This document shows positions 51,001-54,110 of a stretch of 64,000 bases of DNA, one piece after another (position 1 is the first letter of the stretch; every line of letters begins with the position of its first letter). The stretch covers positions 296,685,385 through 296,749,384 of the forward strand of contig NC_057865.1 in NCBI RefSeq assembly GCF_019393635.1, written 5' to 3'. A program made the position numbers and the translations under genes. This DNA is from Dromiciops gliroides. Taxonomy: Eukaryota; Chordata; Mammalia; Microbiotheria; Microbiotheriidae. Under the pieces are notes generated by a model. That model made no database searches. It saw only the letters and a list, made by a program, of their open reading frames with translations, and was not told the DNA's origin.

Positions 51001-52432
51001 AAGTCTAACTCTTGCTAAAGCTTCTAATTTATTGGCGACCACTCATTAGATATTTTAGACAGTTTAGCTAGAACTTTAGCCCTTAACACTACCTCGATTA
51101 GCATTTTGACAGAAAATCTTAAAAAAAACTCCAACCAAATGCCTCCACTCCAGTAGGGGAGTAGGAGAACTAACCAACTCGGCTTTACAACTCCAAGCCA
51201 AGGGGTCTGGATTGATTAATGGTTGATTACAAAACTCAACGAGCCCACAAAATCTAGCTGTCCACCCCCAAACAGCAGGCTAGACCATGATCTAGCAGTA
51301 AGTTCTGGCCATCTGCTCTGGGTCTCCCGTGGATGCCTTCCCCTTTCTGTTCTGGTCTGAGTAGTTTAAACAATTCCAACATTGTTCCTGGAAAGGCATG
51401 TCCTGGATGCACCACGGAGCAATTCACCATCCCTATGACTCCATCGAAGCTCCTTCCCCAGCATCTTTTTTACATGAATAGCTGTCTAGCCATATCTCCC
51501 CATCCTATATCTGTACAGCTAATTTCTAATGGATATAGATAGAACTTTCCATTTGTTTCTATTAAATTCTATCTCGTTAGGCCCGTCTAATCTAGCCTGT
51601 TATCTACGATTTAAGCTGTCACGTGGAAATTAGGTAAACTCGACATCTCTAGTACCAAGTCCCCGCGAGAAAAGCTGCACACCAGTGGGTCTGTGATGCG
51701 GCAAATGGACACTGCTTCAGGTTGGCAACGATGCAGGAACGAACACCTCTGGCATATTGCGGGTCCGCCCGATCTGAGCCCACTTAAGGGGCTCCCATTC
51801 AGCCCACATCCATCAAAAATGCAGGATGGGGGGGGGCATGGTCGGACAGCAATTCAAGTGACAAAGACCCAACAGACCAGTAAGGCAAAGTGACGCCCCG
51901 AATCCAGGGAACTCTGGGGGCCTCGGATCACTCTGGAGTCCGTGTGGGCCGCCTAACGCGGCCGAACGCCCACCCTGGGGTCTTCTCCGGGTCTGCACTG
52001 CACGGGGCGGAAGCTGGGGCCGAGCCGGGTCCCAAAGCTAGCGTCGGGGCTGGGACCCAGCAGAGCTCCATCAGGCCCGGCGTGGACGCGGAAAAGCTTG
52101 GGAACGCGCTTTAATCCCGCTCCATGTCACGTGGGTCCCACAGGCGACCTCCGCCCCGCCCCGCCCCGCCCCAGCCCCGCGGCCTCTCCTGCCCCCGAGG
52201 ATCCCGGAGCCCTGGGAGCCAGGCCGCCCCGCCCCCTTCCGGGGGAATCTGAGGCCCAGGGAGGGAGGGAGGCTCGGGGGTTCCGGGCCGGCCCCGCCCC
52301 GCAACCACGAGGTTTCCTCCCGGACCTTCCCCCACCTTCGTCGGGCTCCTGCGGCCTCGCCTCGGCCTCCTCGTCCAGACCCTCGGCTCGCCTCCACAGG
52401 AAGGAGAAGGCCTTCGACACGAGCCGAAGCAT
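2548..52432 (-). CDS. MOV10L1: MOV10L1, RNA helicase of piRNA biogenesis, exons 1-21 (3' end outside window)
   Basis: Spliced coding sequence on the minus strand: 52432-52336, 45492-45308, 43919-43760, 35120-35008, 34376-34192, 32928-32782, 32331-32087, 31306-31147, 26548-26354, 25385-25271, 23740-23563, 22674-22604, 20423-20332, 18757-18699, 18261-18152, 16733-16610, 13578-13400, 12760-12614, 6561-6440, 3937-3838, 2712-2548. All junctions are GT-AG and phase-compatible, giving 983 codons without a stop. Conceptual residues match human MOV10L1 from end to end, including motif I GPPGTGKT (789-796), motif Ia CAPSNSAT, motif II VDEAGQ (DE at 905-906) and motif [11 protein letters not shown]. The family is a 5'-to-3' UPF1-like SF1 helicase that feeds piRNA precursors to processing with PIWI proteins in male germ cells. 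The spacing of 110 residues between the motif I lysine and the motif II aspartate equals that I recall for mouse (K778, D888). Human protein is about 1211 residues, so motifs IV-VI lie left of position 1. The exon 16 donor is uncertain. Confidence 0.96.
2910..3053 (-). mobile_element. tRNA-derived marsupial SINE
   Basis: Full copy of the TGCCTCAC-tail type. Its target duplication CTAAGGACTTTT is seen at about 2898-2909 and 3054-3065. Intron 20. Confidence 0.95.
3633..3793 (-). mobile_element. tRNA-derived marsupial SINE
   Basis: Full TGCCTCAC-tail copy with a perfect 16-bp duplication GACACACTTCTTTATT at 3617-3632 and 3794-3809. It ends only about 30 bp beyond the donor of MOV10L1 exon 20. 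A TTTA-repeat extends the tail. Confidence 0.96.
3838..3937 (-). CDS. MOV10L1: MOV10L1 exon 20 (motif II, DEAG box)
   Basis: 100 nt, completing codon 895 through 928. Acceptor TTTTAG, donor GTAAGG. It encodes [19 protein letters not shown] and [20 protein letters not shown] carries the catalytic Asp-Glu (905-906) for ATP hydrolysis. Human reads [19 protein letters not shown]. Confidence 0.97.
3938..6439. other. MOV10L1 intron 19
   Basis: A decayed L1-type fragment (about 4560-4860) resembles the segment reading CTCTTTGGGGCATGTGCC and ATCACTGCATCAAAGGGAA. The rest, including 4900-6400, shows nothing I recognise. Confidence 0.4.
6440..6561 (-). CDS. MOV10L1: MOV10L1 exon 19
   Basis: 122 nt, codons 855-894 plus two bases. 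Acceptor TCACAG, donor GTACCT. It encodes [20 protein letters not shown] followed by [12 protein letters not shown]. Human reads [20 protein letters not shown] followed by [19 protein letters not shown] is a motif Ib/Ic-type segment. Confidence 0.97.
6860..7285 (+). repeat. L2 LINE 3' end, split by a SINE
   Basis: It reads as an L2 3' end: GGCCTGGAATGCTCTCCC, then TATTGTCTCCCCCACTAGA, then (after the SINE) ACTTAATAAATG. The SINE at 7075-7206 inserted into it. Confidence 0.65.
7075..7206 (+). mobile_element. tRNA-derived marsupial SINE, tail lost
   Basis: The duplication TGTAATGGACAGGG is at 7061-7074 and 7211-7224, inside an L2 3' end. The A tail has been replaced by a C-rich stretch (TGCCCCCCACCCC). 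The head is slightly truncated. Confidence 0.92.
7640..8500 (+). repeat. L2 LINE remnant, split by a SINE
   Basis: The L2-like order is CTGGTCCCTTATGCACAG, AATGCCCTCCTCC, CCCAGCTCAAGTGTCATCT, then GAATGTAG. The SINE at 8077-8238 interrupts it. ORFs crossing the region belong to the repeat. Confidence 0.55.
8077..8238 (+). mobile_element. tRNA-derived marsupial SINE
   Basis: Full TGCCCTGC-tail copy with an A-rich tail containing AAATAAATAAA. The duplication AGAATGCCCTCCTC is at 8061-8074 and, with one change, 8239-8252. Confidence 0.94.
9100..9330 (-). repeat. MIR-type SINE remnant
   Basis: Read on the plus strand it has the antisense MIR order: AAAGTGCTTTCCATCC, CATTTCACAGATGAAGAAAGAGG, CAAGTCACTTGCCTAGGG, CCACTATACTGTA. 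Confidence 0.65.
9732..9878 (+). mobile_element. tRNA-derived marsupial SINE
   Basis: TGCCCTGC-tail copy behind a G-rich 5' junction. The duplication GAAATTCAGTGATGG is at 9711-9725 and, with one change, 9879-9893. Confidence 0.93.
10361..10510 (+). mobile_element. tRNA-derived marsupial SINE, 5'-truncated
   Basis: It starts at GGATAGAGCACCGGCCC, lacking the first about 20 bp of the head. The tail is of GCCTCAC type with (AAAAG)n. The perfect duplication CCAACTATAT (10351-10360, 10511-10520) shows it inserted already truncated. Confidence 0.94.
11105..11285 (+). repeat. MIR/CORE-SINE remnant
   Basis: Sense CORE order: GATCTGAATTCAAATTC, GTGACCACAGGCGAGTCACTT, CCTCCTAAGGTTGTTGGGAGGATCAAATGAGATAA. 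The last is the usual MIR 3' part. Confidence 0.6.
11790..12040 (+). mobile_element. Long CORE-SINE (MAR1-like) copy
   Basis: A tRNA-like head (GGGGCAGCTAGCGGGTGCC) is followed by CTGTAAAATGAGCTGGAGC, a GGTATCTCTGCCGAGAGAAC block, then GTCATGAAGAGTCAGACCTG. This long 3' part sets it apart from the short SINE. It is decayed, and no clear duplication is seen. Confidence 0.65.
12614..12760 (-). CDS. MOV10L1: MOV10L1 exon 18 (motif Ia)
   Basis: 147 nt, codons 806-854. Acceptor TGACAG, donor GTAATT. It encodes [19 protein letters not shown], then [13 protein letters not shown] and [12 protein letters not shown]. Human reads [28 protein letters not shown] is motif Ia of SF1 helicases. Confidence 0.96.
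12761..13399. other. MOV10L1 intron 17, nothing recognised
   Basis: Unremarkable AT-balanced intron sequence between exons 18 and 17. No repeat family identified by eye. Confidence 0.5.
13400..13578 (-). CDS. MOV10L1: MOV10L1 exon 17 (helicase motif I, Walker A)
   Basis: 179 nt, completing codon 746 through 805. Acceptor ACACAG, donor [26 protein letters not shown] provides the Q-motif region. GPPGTGKT at 789-796 is the ATP-binding Walker A loop, followed by VTIIEAVLQ. Human reads [20 protein letters not shown]. The exon is intact, so ATP binding should be preserved. Confidence 0.97.
15400..16560 (+). repeat. CR1/L3-type LINE remnant
   Basis: Decayed sequence in the order typical of a CR1/L3 3' region: TTCAGTTCTGAGTGTCCC, CAGAGAAGAGGGATTAGC, TTAGACATGTGAAGGGCTG, then CAGTGGTGGTCAGCCC. 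The 5' border is not clear. Intron 16 to its left (13579-15400) shows nothing certain. Confidence 0.45.
16610..16733 (-). CDS. MOV10L1: MOV10L1 exon 16 (Lys-rich, divergent; donor uncertain)
   Basis: The acceptor TTTTTTTTCAG is strong. The exon reads [16 protein letters not shown] and later [13 protein letters not shown], which aligns with human PVLAPFTAEMSDW. To join exon 17 in phase 1 it may end at 16610 (donor GTGGGT, used here), at 16631 (donor GTGTAT, best alignment but a weak site) or at 16640 (donor GTAACT). The good-looking GTGAGA site at 16605-16604 is out of phase with every usable exon 17 acceptor. Confidence 0.75.
17421..17586 (+). mobile_element. tRNA-derived marsupial SINE with long A tail
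   Basis: Full copy ending TGCCCCGC, then about 32 A. The long pure tail suggests a fairly young insertion. The duplication AAGAAGCCCAAAG at 17408-17420 reappears with one change at about 17587-17599. Intron 15. Confidence 0.95.
18152..18261 (-). CDS. MOV10L1: MOV10L1 exon 15
   Basis: 110 nt, completing codon 668 through 704. Acceptor CCACAG, donor GTAATC. It encodes [20 protein letters not shown] and then a divergent Gln/Lys-containing tail. Human reads [20 protein letters not shown]. Confidence 0.95.
18699..18757 (-). CDS. MOV10L1: MOV10L1 exon 14 (short)
   Basis: 59 nt, completing codon 648 through 667 plus one base. Acceptor TCACAG, donor GTCAGA. It encodes [19 protein letters not shown], matching human [19 protein letters not shown]. 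Confidence 0.95.
18758..20331. other. MOV10L1 intron 13, nothing certain
   Basis: No clear repeat recognised. A CTCT/C-run tract sits at 19915-19951. Confidence 0.4.
20332..20423 (-). CDS. MOV10L1: MOV10L1 exon 13 (short)
   Basis: 92 nt, codons 618-647 plus two bases. Acceptor TTTAAG, donor GTAAAG. It encodes [20 protein letters not shown] and [10 protein letters not shown], matching human [20 protein letters not shown] and [10 protein letters not shown]. The region belongs to the accessory barrel before the helicase core. Confidence 0.96.
20908..21045 (-). mobile_element. tRNA-derived marsupial SINE
   Basis: Copy with a small internal deletion (the CTTACTAG region is shortened). The duplication TGCCAAAGACTTTT is at 20894-20907 and 21046-21059. 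Its tail has become G-rich. Confidence 0.93.
21375..21655 (+). repeat. L2 LINE 3' end
   Basis: L2 order: GGAATGCCCTTCCTC, then TTGTCCCATTAGAATGCAAG, then GGCCTGGCAAGAG and TATTTAATAAATAC. Confidence 0.65.
22145..22182. repeat. Short CA/CG-alternating tract
   Basis: Imperfect alternating purine-pyrimidine run (ACACATGCACACTCACACG and on), an ordinary decayed microsatellite in intron 12. Confidence 0.5.
22604..22674 (-). CDS. MOV10L1: MOV10L1 exon 12 (short)
   Basis: 71 nt, completing codon 594 through 617. Acceptor AACCAG, donor GTGAGT. It encodes [13 protein letters not shown] and [10 protein letters not shown], matching human [23 protein letters not shown]. It was found by homology between exons 11 and 13. 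Confidence 0.95.
23563..23740 (-). CDS. MOV10L1: MOV10L1 exon 11
   Basis: 178 nt, codons 535-593 plus one base. Acceptor TTTCAG, donor GTGGGT. It encodes [20 protein letters not shown] and [20 protein letters not shown]. Human reads [20 protein letters not shown] and [20 protein letters not shown]. Confidence 0.97.
23741..25270. other. MOV10L1 intron 10, nothing certain
   Basis: No clear repeat recognised. A short A-rich tract lies at about 24622-24642. Confidence 0.45.
25271..25385 (-). CDS. MOV10L1: MOV10L1 exon 10
   Basis: 115 nt, completing codon 496 through 534. Acceptor TTTAAG, donor GTAAGA. It encodes [20 protein letters not shown] and [11 protein letters not shown], almost identical to human [20 protein letters not shown] and [11 protein letters not shown]. 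Confidence 0.97.
25615..25830 (-). repeat. MIR/THER-type SINE remnant
   Basis: Antisense order: TTTACAAAGCACTTTCTTC, CCATTTTACAGATGGGTAAAC, then GATTTGCTCAAAGTGACAG. Intron 9. Confidence 0.6.
26107..26170. promoter_or_regulatory. Three CACGTG boxes in 64 bp
   Basis: CACGTG at 26107-26112, 26126-26131 and 26165-26170 in intron 9. The motif is the core for USF/MYC-type bHLH factors. Function is not shown by sequence alone. Confidence 0.35.
26354..26548 (-). CDS. MOV10L1: MOV10L1 exon 9
   Basis: 195 nt, completing codon 431 through 495 plus two bases. Acceptor TTCAAG, donor GTACTG. It encodes [20 protein letters not shown] and [12 protein letters not shown], then [11 protein letters not shown]. 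Human reads [20 protein letters not shown] and EPFSWKKLKSSQ. Confidence 0.96.
26915..27480 (-). repeat. CR1/L3-type LINE remnant
   Basis: The plus strand reads TTTTGGAGTTGGAAGGGACTT and later CAGTCCAACCCC, the antisense of a CR1-type 3' end. TGTCCAGGACTCCAAATGCAG follows downstream. The long ORF at 26875-27471 falls within it and has no protein match I recognise. Confidence 0.5.
27498..27728 (-). mobile_element. Long CORE-SINE (MAR1-like) copy
   Basis: Antisense order TTGTTCAAGTCATGTCCAAC, GGGGTTTTCTTGGCAAAGAT, TTTACAGATGAGGAAAC, then CCAGGTCTCACACTCTATTC. The full-length structure is visible. Confidence 0.75.
29180..29324 (-). mobile_element. tRNA-derived marsupial SINE (left member of tandem pair)
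   Basis: TGCCTCAC-tail type (GTGAGGTAATTGGGG). The flanking CTCTCCTCT-like sequence recurs after this copy and after its neighbour, as expected for two insertions into one target. Confidence 0.92.
29339..29475 (-). mobile_element. tRNA-derived marsupial SINE (right member of tandem pair)
   Basis: TGCCTCAC-tail type with small internal deletions. The 5' flank CTCCTCTTACTTTT and the 3' flank CTCCTCTCACTTTT form its duplication. Confidence 0.93.
30761..31020 (-). mobile_element. Long CORE-SINE (MAR1-like) copy
   Basis: Antisense order: GTTGTTGTTGCTGCCGAGTC, GTCGTGTCCGACTCTCCATG, TTTTCTTGGCAAAGATGC, then a tRNA-like head ending GTGCCACCTTGCTATCCC. It ends about 130 bp from exon 8. Confidence 0.8.
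31147..31306 (-). CDS. MOV10L1: MOV10L1 exon 8
   Basis: 160 nt, completing codon 378 through 430 plus two bases. Acceptor TTTTAG, donor GTAGGT. A variable acidic linker ends in [16 protein letters not shown], matching human LVPPGGKTFIVVICDG. The first base of the frame completes an Asp codon with exon 7. Confidence 0.94.
32087..32331 (-). CDS. MOV10L1: MOV10L1 exon 7 (includes variable linker)
   Basis: 245 nt, codons 296-377 plus one base. Acceptor TTTTAG, donor [23 protein letters not shown] and KSKQFRFQM match human NKGDIPQNLVSCKLAGW and KSKQFRFQM. The remaining about 50 residues are a Ser/Cys-rich, low-conservation linker, as in other mammals. Confidence 0.94.
32615..32753 (-). mobile_element. 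tRNA-derived marsupial SINE, 5'-truncated
   Basis: Lacks the first about 20 bp of the head. The tail is (TTTTA)n on the plus strand. The duplication ATACATACATTTTA lies at about 32600-32613 and 32755-32768. It ends about 30 bp from the MOV10L1 exon 6 donor. Confidence 0.94.
32782..32928 (-). CDS. MOV10L1: MOV10L1 exon 6
   Basis: 147 nt, codons 247-295 plus two bases. Acceptor CCTCAG, donor GTAAGT. The first half ([15 protein letters not shown]) is divergent. The second half, [20 protein letters not shown] then NMVIWIE, matches human [20 protein letters not shown] and TMVIWIE. Confidence 0.94.
32979..33012. repeat. (CA)n microsatellite
   Basis: About 17 uninterrupted AC units, 50 bp beyond the exon 6 acceptor, in intron 5. 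Confidence 0.95.
33730..34150 (+). repeat. L2 LINE remnant
   Basis: L2-like order: AGACTGACCTCACATCTC, CTCAACACTGCATGCCAG, TTCCTTTCTTCCTGGAATCC, CTATTCCATTTCCCC. It abuts MOV10L1 exon 5 on the exon's 3' side. Confidence 0.5.
34192..34376 (-). CDS. MOV10L1: MOV10L1 exon 5
   Basis: 185 nt, codons 186-246 plus two bases. Acceptor TTGCAG, donor GTGAGG. It encodes [19 protein letters not shown], then [16 protein letters not shown] and [11 protein letters not shown]. Human reads [19 protein letters not shown] and QSCYVWRALCM, so the exon is very well conserved. Confidence 0.97.
34468..34664 (-). mobile_element. tRNA-derived marsupial SINE
   Basis: Older copy with a T/G-rich tail (TTGTTGTTTTTG). 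The duplication TGCTCATTTCTTTC at 34454-34467 recurs with one change at 34665-34678. Confidence 0.92.
35008..35120 (-). CDS. MOV10L1: MOV10L1 exon 4
   Basis: 113 nt, completing codon 148 through 185. Acceptor TTCTAG, donor GTAAGG. It encodes [17 protein letters not shown] and [12 protein letters not shown]. The human match is [17 protein letters not shown] and [12 protein letters not shown]. No ORF of 60 codons covers it; it was found by homology and splice sites. Confidence 0.95.
35840..36200 (+). repeat. Ancient LINE-type repeat
   Basis: It starts AGCACTTACTATAGACCAGG and AAGTGCTGGGAATGCAAAC, a motif that recurs at about 48890, 54520 and 61685. I take it as a CR1/L3-type family; the name is uncertain. 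Confidence 0.4.
36698..36846 (-). mobile_element. tRNA-derived marsupial SINE
   Basis: Full TGCCTCAC-tail copy. The duplication CCTACGATTCTTT (36685-36697) recurs with changes at 36847-36859. Confidence 0.93.
37310..37700 (+). repeat. L2 LINE 3' end
   Basis: L2 order ending with GTTAGAATGGGAGTACC, GAGGGCAGGGATCATG, TGTCCGGCACATAACAGG and ACTTAATAAATG. Confidence 0.75.
38880..38985 (+). repeat. L2 LINE 3' fragment
   Basis: Contains CCCCTATTAGAATGTAAGC followed by TCCTTGAGGGCAGGGACTA, the L2 3' signature. The flanking stretch 37710-38880 shows nothing certain. Confidence 0.6.
39800..40495 (+). repeat. L2 LINE 3' region
   Basis: L2 order through CTTCCGAACCAGGCCC, GGAAGCCTTTCCCAATCC and CCTTTCTTTGTATCCTTAGC. 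The ORFs here belong to the repeat. Confidence 0.6.
40717..40892 (+). mobile_element. tRNA-derived marsupial SINE behind a G20 run
   Basis: Full TGCCCTGC-tail copy whose GGGG head is expanded to 20 G (40717-40736). The duplication AAAGAACTCAGCGGG recurs as AAAGAACTCAGCAGG at 40893-40907. Confidence 0.94.
41519..42266 (-). mobile_element. Solo LTR of an endogenous retrovirus
   Basis: A 748-bp element beginning TG and ending CA on the minus strand. It is flanked by a perfect 5-bp duplication GTGTG (42271-42267 and 41518-41514). It holds a TATATATA box (41936-41945) and an AATAAA signal (41589-41584) in the same direction. No gag, pol or env is attached, so it is a solo LTR. It lies in intron 3 of MOV10L1 in the gene's sense. 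Confidence 0.85.
42830..43660 (-). repeat. L1 LINE ORF2 remnant
   Basis: The plus strand reads as antisense L1: TTTTACTAGTCTTTTCAAAG, GACCCAGTAGGCATTTAGG, then TGTTGAGAAATACGTATTC. The minus-strand translation is broken by stops. The 3' edge is about 100 bp from exon 3. Confidence 0.65.
43760..43919 (-). CDS. MOV10L1: MOV10L1 exon 3
   Basis: 160 nt, codons 95-147 plus one base. Acceptor TTGCAG, donor GTATGG. It encodes [16 protein letters not shown], then [14 protein letters not shown] and [12 protein letters not shown], collinear with human [11 protein letters not shown] and VLIGCVTSLVEGAG. An antisense-reading L1 remnant starts about 100 bp beyond its donor. Confidence 0.96.
44166..44390 (-). 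repeat. MIR-type SINE remnant
   Basis: Antisense order: CCCACTTTACAAATGAGG, AAACTGAGGCTGACAGAGG, TTAAATGATTTGTTCGGG. Intron 2. Confidence 0.7.
44540..44652 (+). repeat. L2 LINE 3' fragment
   Basis: Short L2 3' piece: CTCCCCCAGCACCCAGTACAG, CTGCATTAAATGAATGA. Confidence 0.45.
45308..45492 (-). CDS. MOV10L1: MOV10L1 exon 2
   Basis: 185 nt, codons 33-94. Acceptor TTGTAG, donor GTGAGT. It encodes [19 protein letters not shown] and continues to GLKAIR, nearly identical to human ([21 protein letters not shown]). This is the N-terminal beta-rich region specific to MOV10-type helicases. Confidence 0.96.
45832..45985 (-). mobile_element. tRNA-derived marsupial SINE (cluster member 1)
   Basis: TGCCC-type tail with GTTT repeats. 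Perfect 14-bp duplication GATTAGGGAATTTC at 45818-45831 and 45987-46000. Confidence 0.95.
46142..46296 (-). mobile_element. tRNA-derived marsupial SINE with C-rich tail junction (cluster member 2)
   Basis: The duplication TAGCCTTTGTCTCTC (46127-46141) recurs with one change at 46297-46311. The plus strand shows a C-run where a T-run (A tail) is expected. Confidence 0.92.
46359..46516 (+). mobile_element. tRNA-derived marsupial SINE (cluster member 3)
   Basis: Intact head GGGGCAGCTAGGTGGCGCAG and TGCCTCAC tail. The duplication AAAAAGCTTCT is at about 46347-46357 and 46517-46527. Confidence 0.95.
46569..46754 (-). mobile_element. tRNA-derived marsupial SINE (cluster member 4)
   Basis: GCGGGGCAATGAGGG tail type. 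The duplication ACCAACTGTATCTG (46555-46568) recurs with one change at 46755-46768. Confidence 0.94.
47380..47660 (+). repeat. L2 LINE 3' end
   Basis: L2 order: AGGAAGACTTTCCCAGTCC, CACCTCCATTAGACTGAGAAC, then CATAGAGTAGGTGCTTAATG. Confidence 0.65.
47896..48066 (-). mobile_element. tRNA-derived marsupial SINE
   Basis: TGCCCTxC-type tail changed to G/T-rich. Perfect 15-bp duplication CTTCTCTGGTCTAAT at 47881-47895 and 48067-48081. Confidence 0.95.
48195..48335 (-). repeat. MIR-type SINE remnant
   Basis: Antisense order: CTATGTGCCAGGCACTG, CATTTGACCCACACAACAAC, CATTTTATAGTTGAGGAAAC. Confidence 0.65.
48350..49450. repeat. Decayed ancient repeats
   Basis: Purine-rich text of the type GAAGGGCTTTAAAACCC and ATCATTTTGGTAGCTGTATG suggests an old LINE. 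A MIR piece (CAACAATCCTGAGAGATAGG) lies near 49340-49430. Families not resolved. Confidence 0.35.
49791..50380 (+). mobile_element. Probable solo LTR
   Basis: A 590-bp element starting TGAGATACAG and ending TTCTAACA. It contains an ATAAATA box (50227-50233) and AATAAA 71 bp further (50304-50309). TTATG lies on both sides (49785-49789 and 50381-50385), one extra G intervening on the left. The small ORF inside is not a recognisable viral protein. It is antisense to MOV10L1 in intron 1. Confidence 0.65.
50425..50572 (+). mobile_element. tRNA-derived marsupial SINE
   Basis: TGCCTCAC-tail copy with A13. Perfect duplication AAAGCAAATCATTC at 50411-50424 and 50573-50586. It sits between two LTR-like elements. 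Confidence 0.95.
50741..51088 (+). mobile_element. Possible LTR
   Basis: About 348 bp, starting TGTAACGATTGGAATGACGC and ending CCCTTAACA (TG...CA). It carries AATAAA at 50988-50993 and a CT-repeat (50951-50966). No matching flanking duplication is seen, so the right border may be wrong or the element incomplete. Confidence 0.45.
51089..51890. other. Intron 1 sequence before the CpG island
   Basis: Nothing recognised. It may contain LTR-linked sequence near 51089-51250. A CACGTG lies at 51620-51625. Confidence 0.35.
52336..52432 (-). CDS. MOV10L1: MOV10L1 exon 1 (start codon)
   Basis: Codons 1-32 plus one base. The ATG at 52432-52430 begins [18 protein letters not shown], matching the human start MLSLAAKL..FFWR. 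It is the first in-frame ATG, with G at -3. The exon ends GAA G before donor GTGGGG. It lies inside a CpG island. The acidic tail is poorly conserved. Confidence 0.9.
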
Positions 52433-52760
52433 GGCCTGGCCTGGCCCCACCACACCCAAAGGTCCCGCTCCTTCTGCTCCTCCACGTCGCCTTCGTCCTC
52501 AGCGAGCACGCCACTGACGACGGAAGCAGCCACGCAGTGCGCGCCTGTGCGCCGCCCGCTCACGTGACCGCGCGGCGCCCGCGGCGCGCGCCCGCCCGCC
52601 CCCTCGGCCAATGGCAGGGCGGCCCGCGCTCGCGCCGCACGCCTCAGCCGTTAGCTCCGCCCCGCGCTCGAGGCGCCTCACGTGGCCCCTCCGTCCTCGC
52701 GCCCTATCTACGTCCTCCTCGGTACTGACCCGCGGGGAACATGTCGGCCTCTTTCCGAGT
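52433..52760 (-). promoter_or_regulatory. MOV10L1: Probable MOV10L1 promoter in CpG island
   Basis: This CpG-rich stretch lies directly upstream of the start codon and has no TATA box. It holds an ETS-type CGGAAG (52521-52526), CACGTG boxes (52561-52566 and 52679-52684), a CCAAT sequence (about 52606-52610) and CCGTTA (52648-52653), the complement of the MYB consensus TAACGG. A-MYB (MYBL1) is known to drive piRNA-pathway genes including Mov10l1 in mouse testis. The transcription start itself cannot be read from the sequence. Confidence 0.6.
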
Positions 52761-53246
52761 CCGAAATCCCTTTTCTGTCCCTCCCCCATTTGGGGGAAAG
52801 CCCCAAAGCACACGGAGCAAATGTAGGCGGTTCCTATCCCGAGGCCGAGTGAAGGTCTTGGGGCCTTCGCCTCGCTCAGGGAATTACCCCCTCGTACCTT
52901 CCGCGGCCTGCCGGGTCGGGGTGGCCTCGGCCTGTGACGGCTTCCTCGAGTGGCTTGGGGCTCGTCCCATGGGGGGCTGTGGCTCTGAGTGCCCCGCCTG
53001 AGCCGCTCCTCTGACCAGCGGCGCTGGGGGGGGGGGTCCACACTCGCCTCCCCCCCATCATTTCTCTAGAGATCGTTGACCTTTTGTGCTTCCAGATAAA
53101 TGTTATTTTTGGTTCCAGAGTCACCCTTCGGTAGGGTGGCGCTGACAGGCCGCCTGGAGGCCGGTGCTGGTGCTTTTGTTATATTGTGATGGGCTCCTTC
53201 CCTAAGGAGCGCTTTGCAGTTGTGGCCGTCTGACGTCTTGCTGGGT

Positions 53247-53410
53247 AGTGTTGGTGGTGGTGGTCAGTCGTCTCCCACTCCTCAGGGCCCATTGCGGGTT
53301 TTCTAGGCAGAGATCCTGGAGGGGTTGGCCATTTGCCTTCCCCGGCTCATCTGACAGATGAGGAAAGTGTCGAGCCCAGGGGCACACTCTACCGTGCCAT
53401 CTACCCACCC
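53247..53410 (-). repeat. Decayed long CORE-SINE (MAR1-like)
   Basis: Antisense order: GTGGTGGTCAGTCGTCTCCC, GGGTTTTCTAGGCAGAG, GGTTGGCCATTTGCCTTCCC, CATCTGACAGATGAGGAAA, all diverged. Confidence 0.55.
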
Positions 53411-53599
53411 CTTAAATGTGGTGTGCCAGAGCATCAAGACCTCGTCCTGCTGCTTCTCCTACCCCAAGCTGAACACATTGGCAAAGGAGGAGGCCCTCGT
53501 AAGAGAGATTTCCCTGTCTGTTGCTCTCTGTCACTTTCACTCTTGGACTTGTGGCTCAGAGTTGTTGATCAGACATCAAATATTTCATAGTTGTTTTTC

Positions 53600-54110
53600 T
53601 ATATAACTTTCTATACTATTATTTCTACTTATGTTCATTCGGCATTGGTTCAGAGATGTTTCCCTATTTCCCTCTAAAATTATTCCTTTTGTTATTTCTT
53701 ATGGACGGTTTATTACATTCCTATACCACAGTGTGTCTAGCCATTCCCCAGTAGGAGACTAGACCCTTAGCTTTTGGCTAACCATGAAAAGAGAGACTAA
53801 AATATTATTGAACATTTAGATCTGGTCCTTTTAGTTTTTCTTGGTTTCCTTCTTCCTTTCCTTTTTTTGTGGGGTATATAGACCTAATAGTGGCATTACT
53901 AGGTCAAAGAACATGCGCAATGTAGTCATCTTTGGCATAGTTCCAAATTGCTTTCCAGAAGAACCGGACCAATTCACAGCTCCACCATTTCCTTTATTTC
54001 CTCTTCAGTTGTGAGTTCTTTTTCACTTTTGATATGATTTGGATTTCCTCTTTCTTAGATAGCTAACTGTGTAGGGATCTTGTGTAATTAATCTGTTTCA
54101 CTGACCAACT
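53600..54110 (-). repeat. L1-type LINE remnant
   Basis: The plus strand reads CTAGCCATTCCCCAGTAGG, GTATATAGACCTAATAGTGG, CATTACTAGGTCAAAGAAC and CAAATTGCTTTCCAGAAG. This is a widespread marsupial L1-linked segment in antisense. Orientation is inferred. Confidence 0.5.

Larger units (their letters stand above)
51890..52960. promoter_or_regulatory. CpG island over MOV10L1 exon 1
   Basis: GC-rich, CpG-dense sequence against an AT-balanced background. It contains a GC-box array (repeated CCCCG at about 52151-52176) on the intron 1 side and exon 1 in the middle. Several overlapping ORFs on both strands here reflect base composition, not genes. A further CACGTG lies at 52128-52133. Confidence 0.75.

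Noticed and set aside
52098..53041. Several overlapping ORFs of 110-180 codons on both strands at the CpG island
   Set aside because: GC-rich sequence has few stop codons. The translations are Pro/Arg/Gly-rich with no recognisable domain. Only the stretch giving MLRLVSKAF is supported by homology and splice phase.
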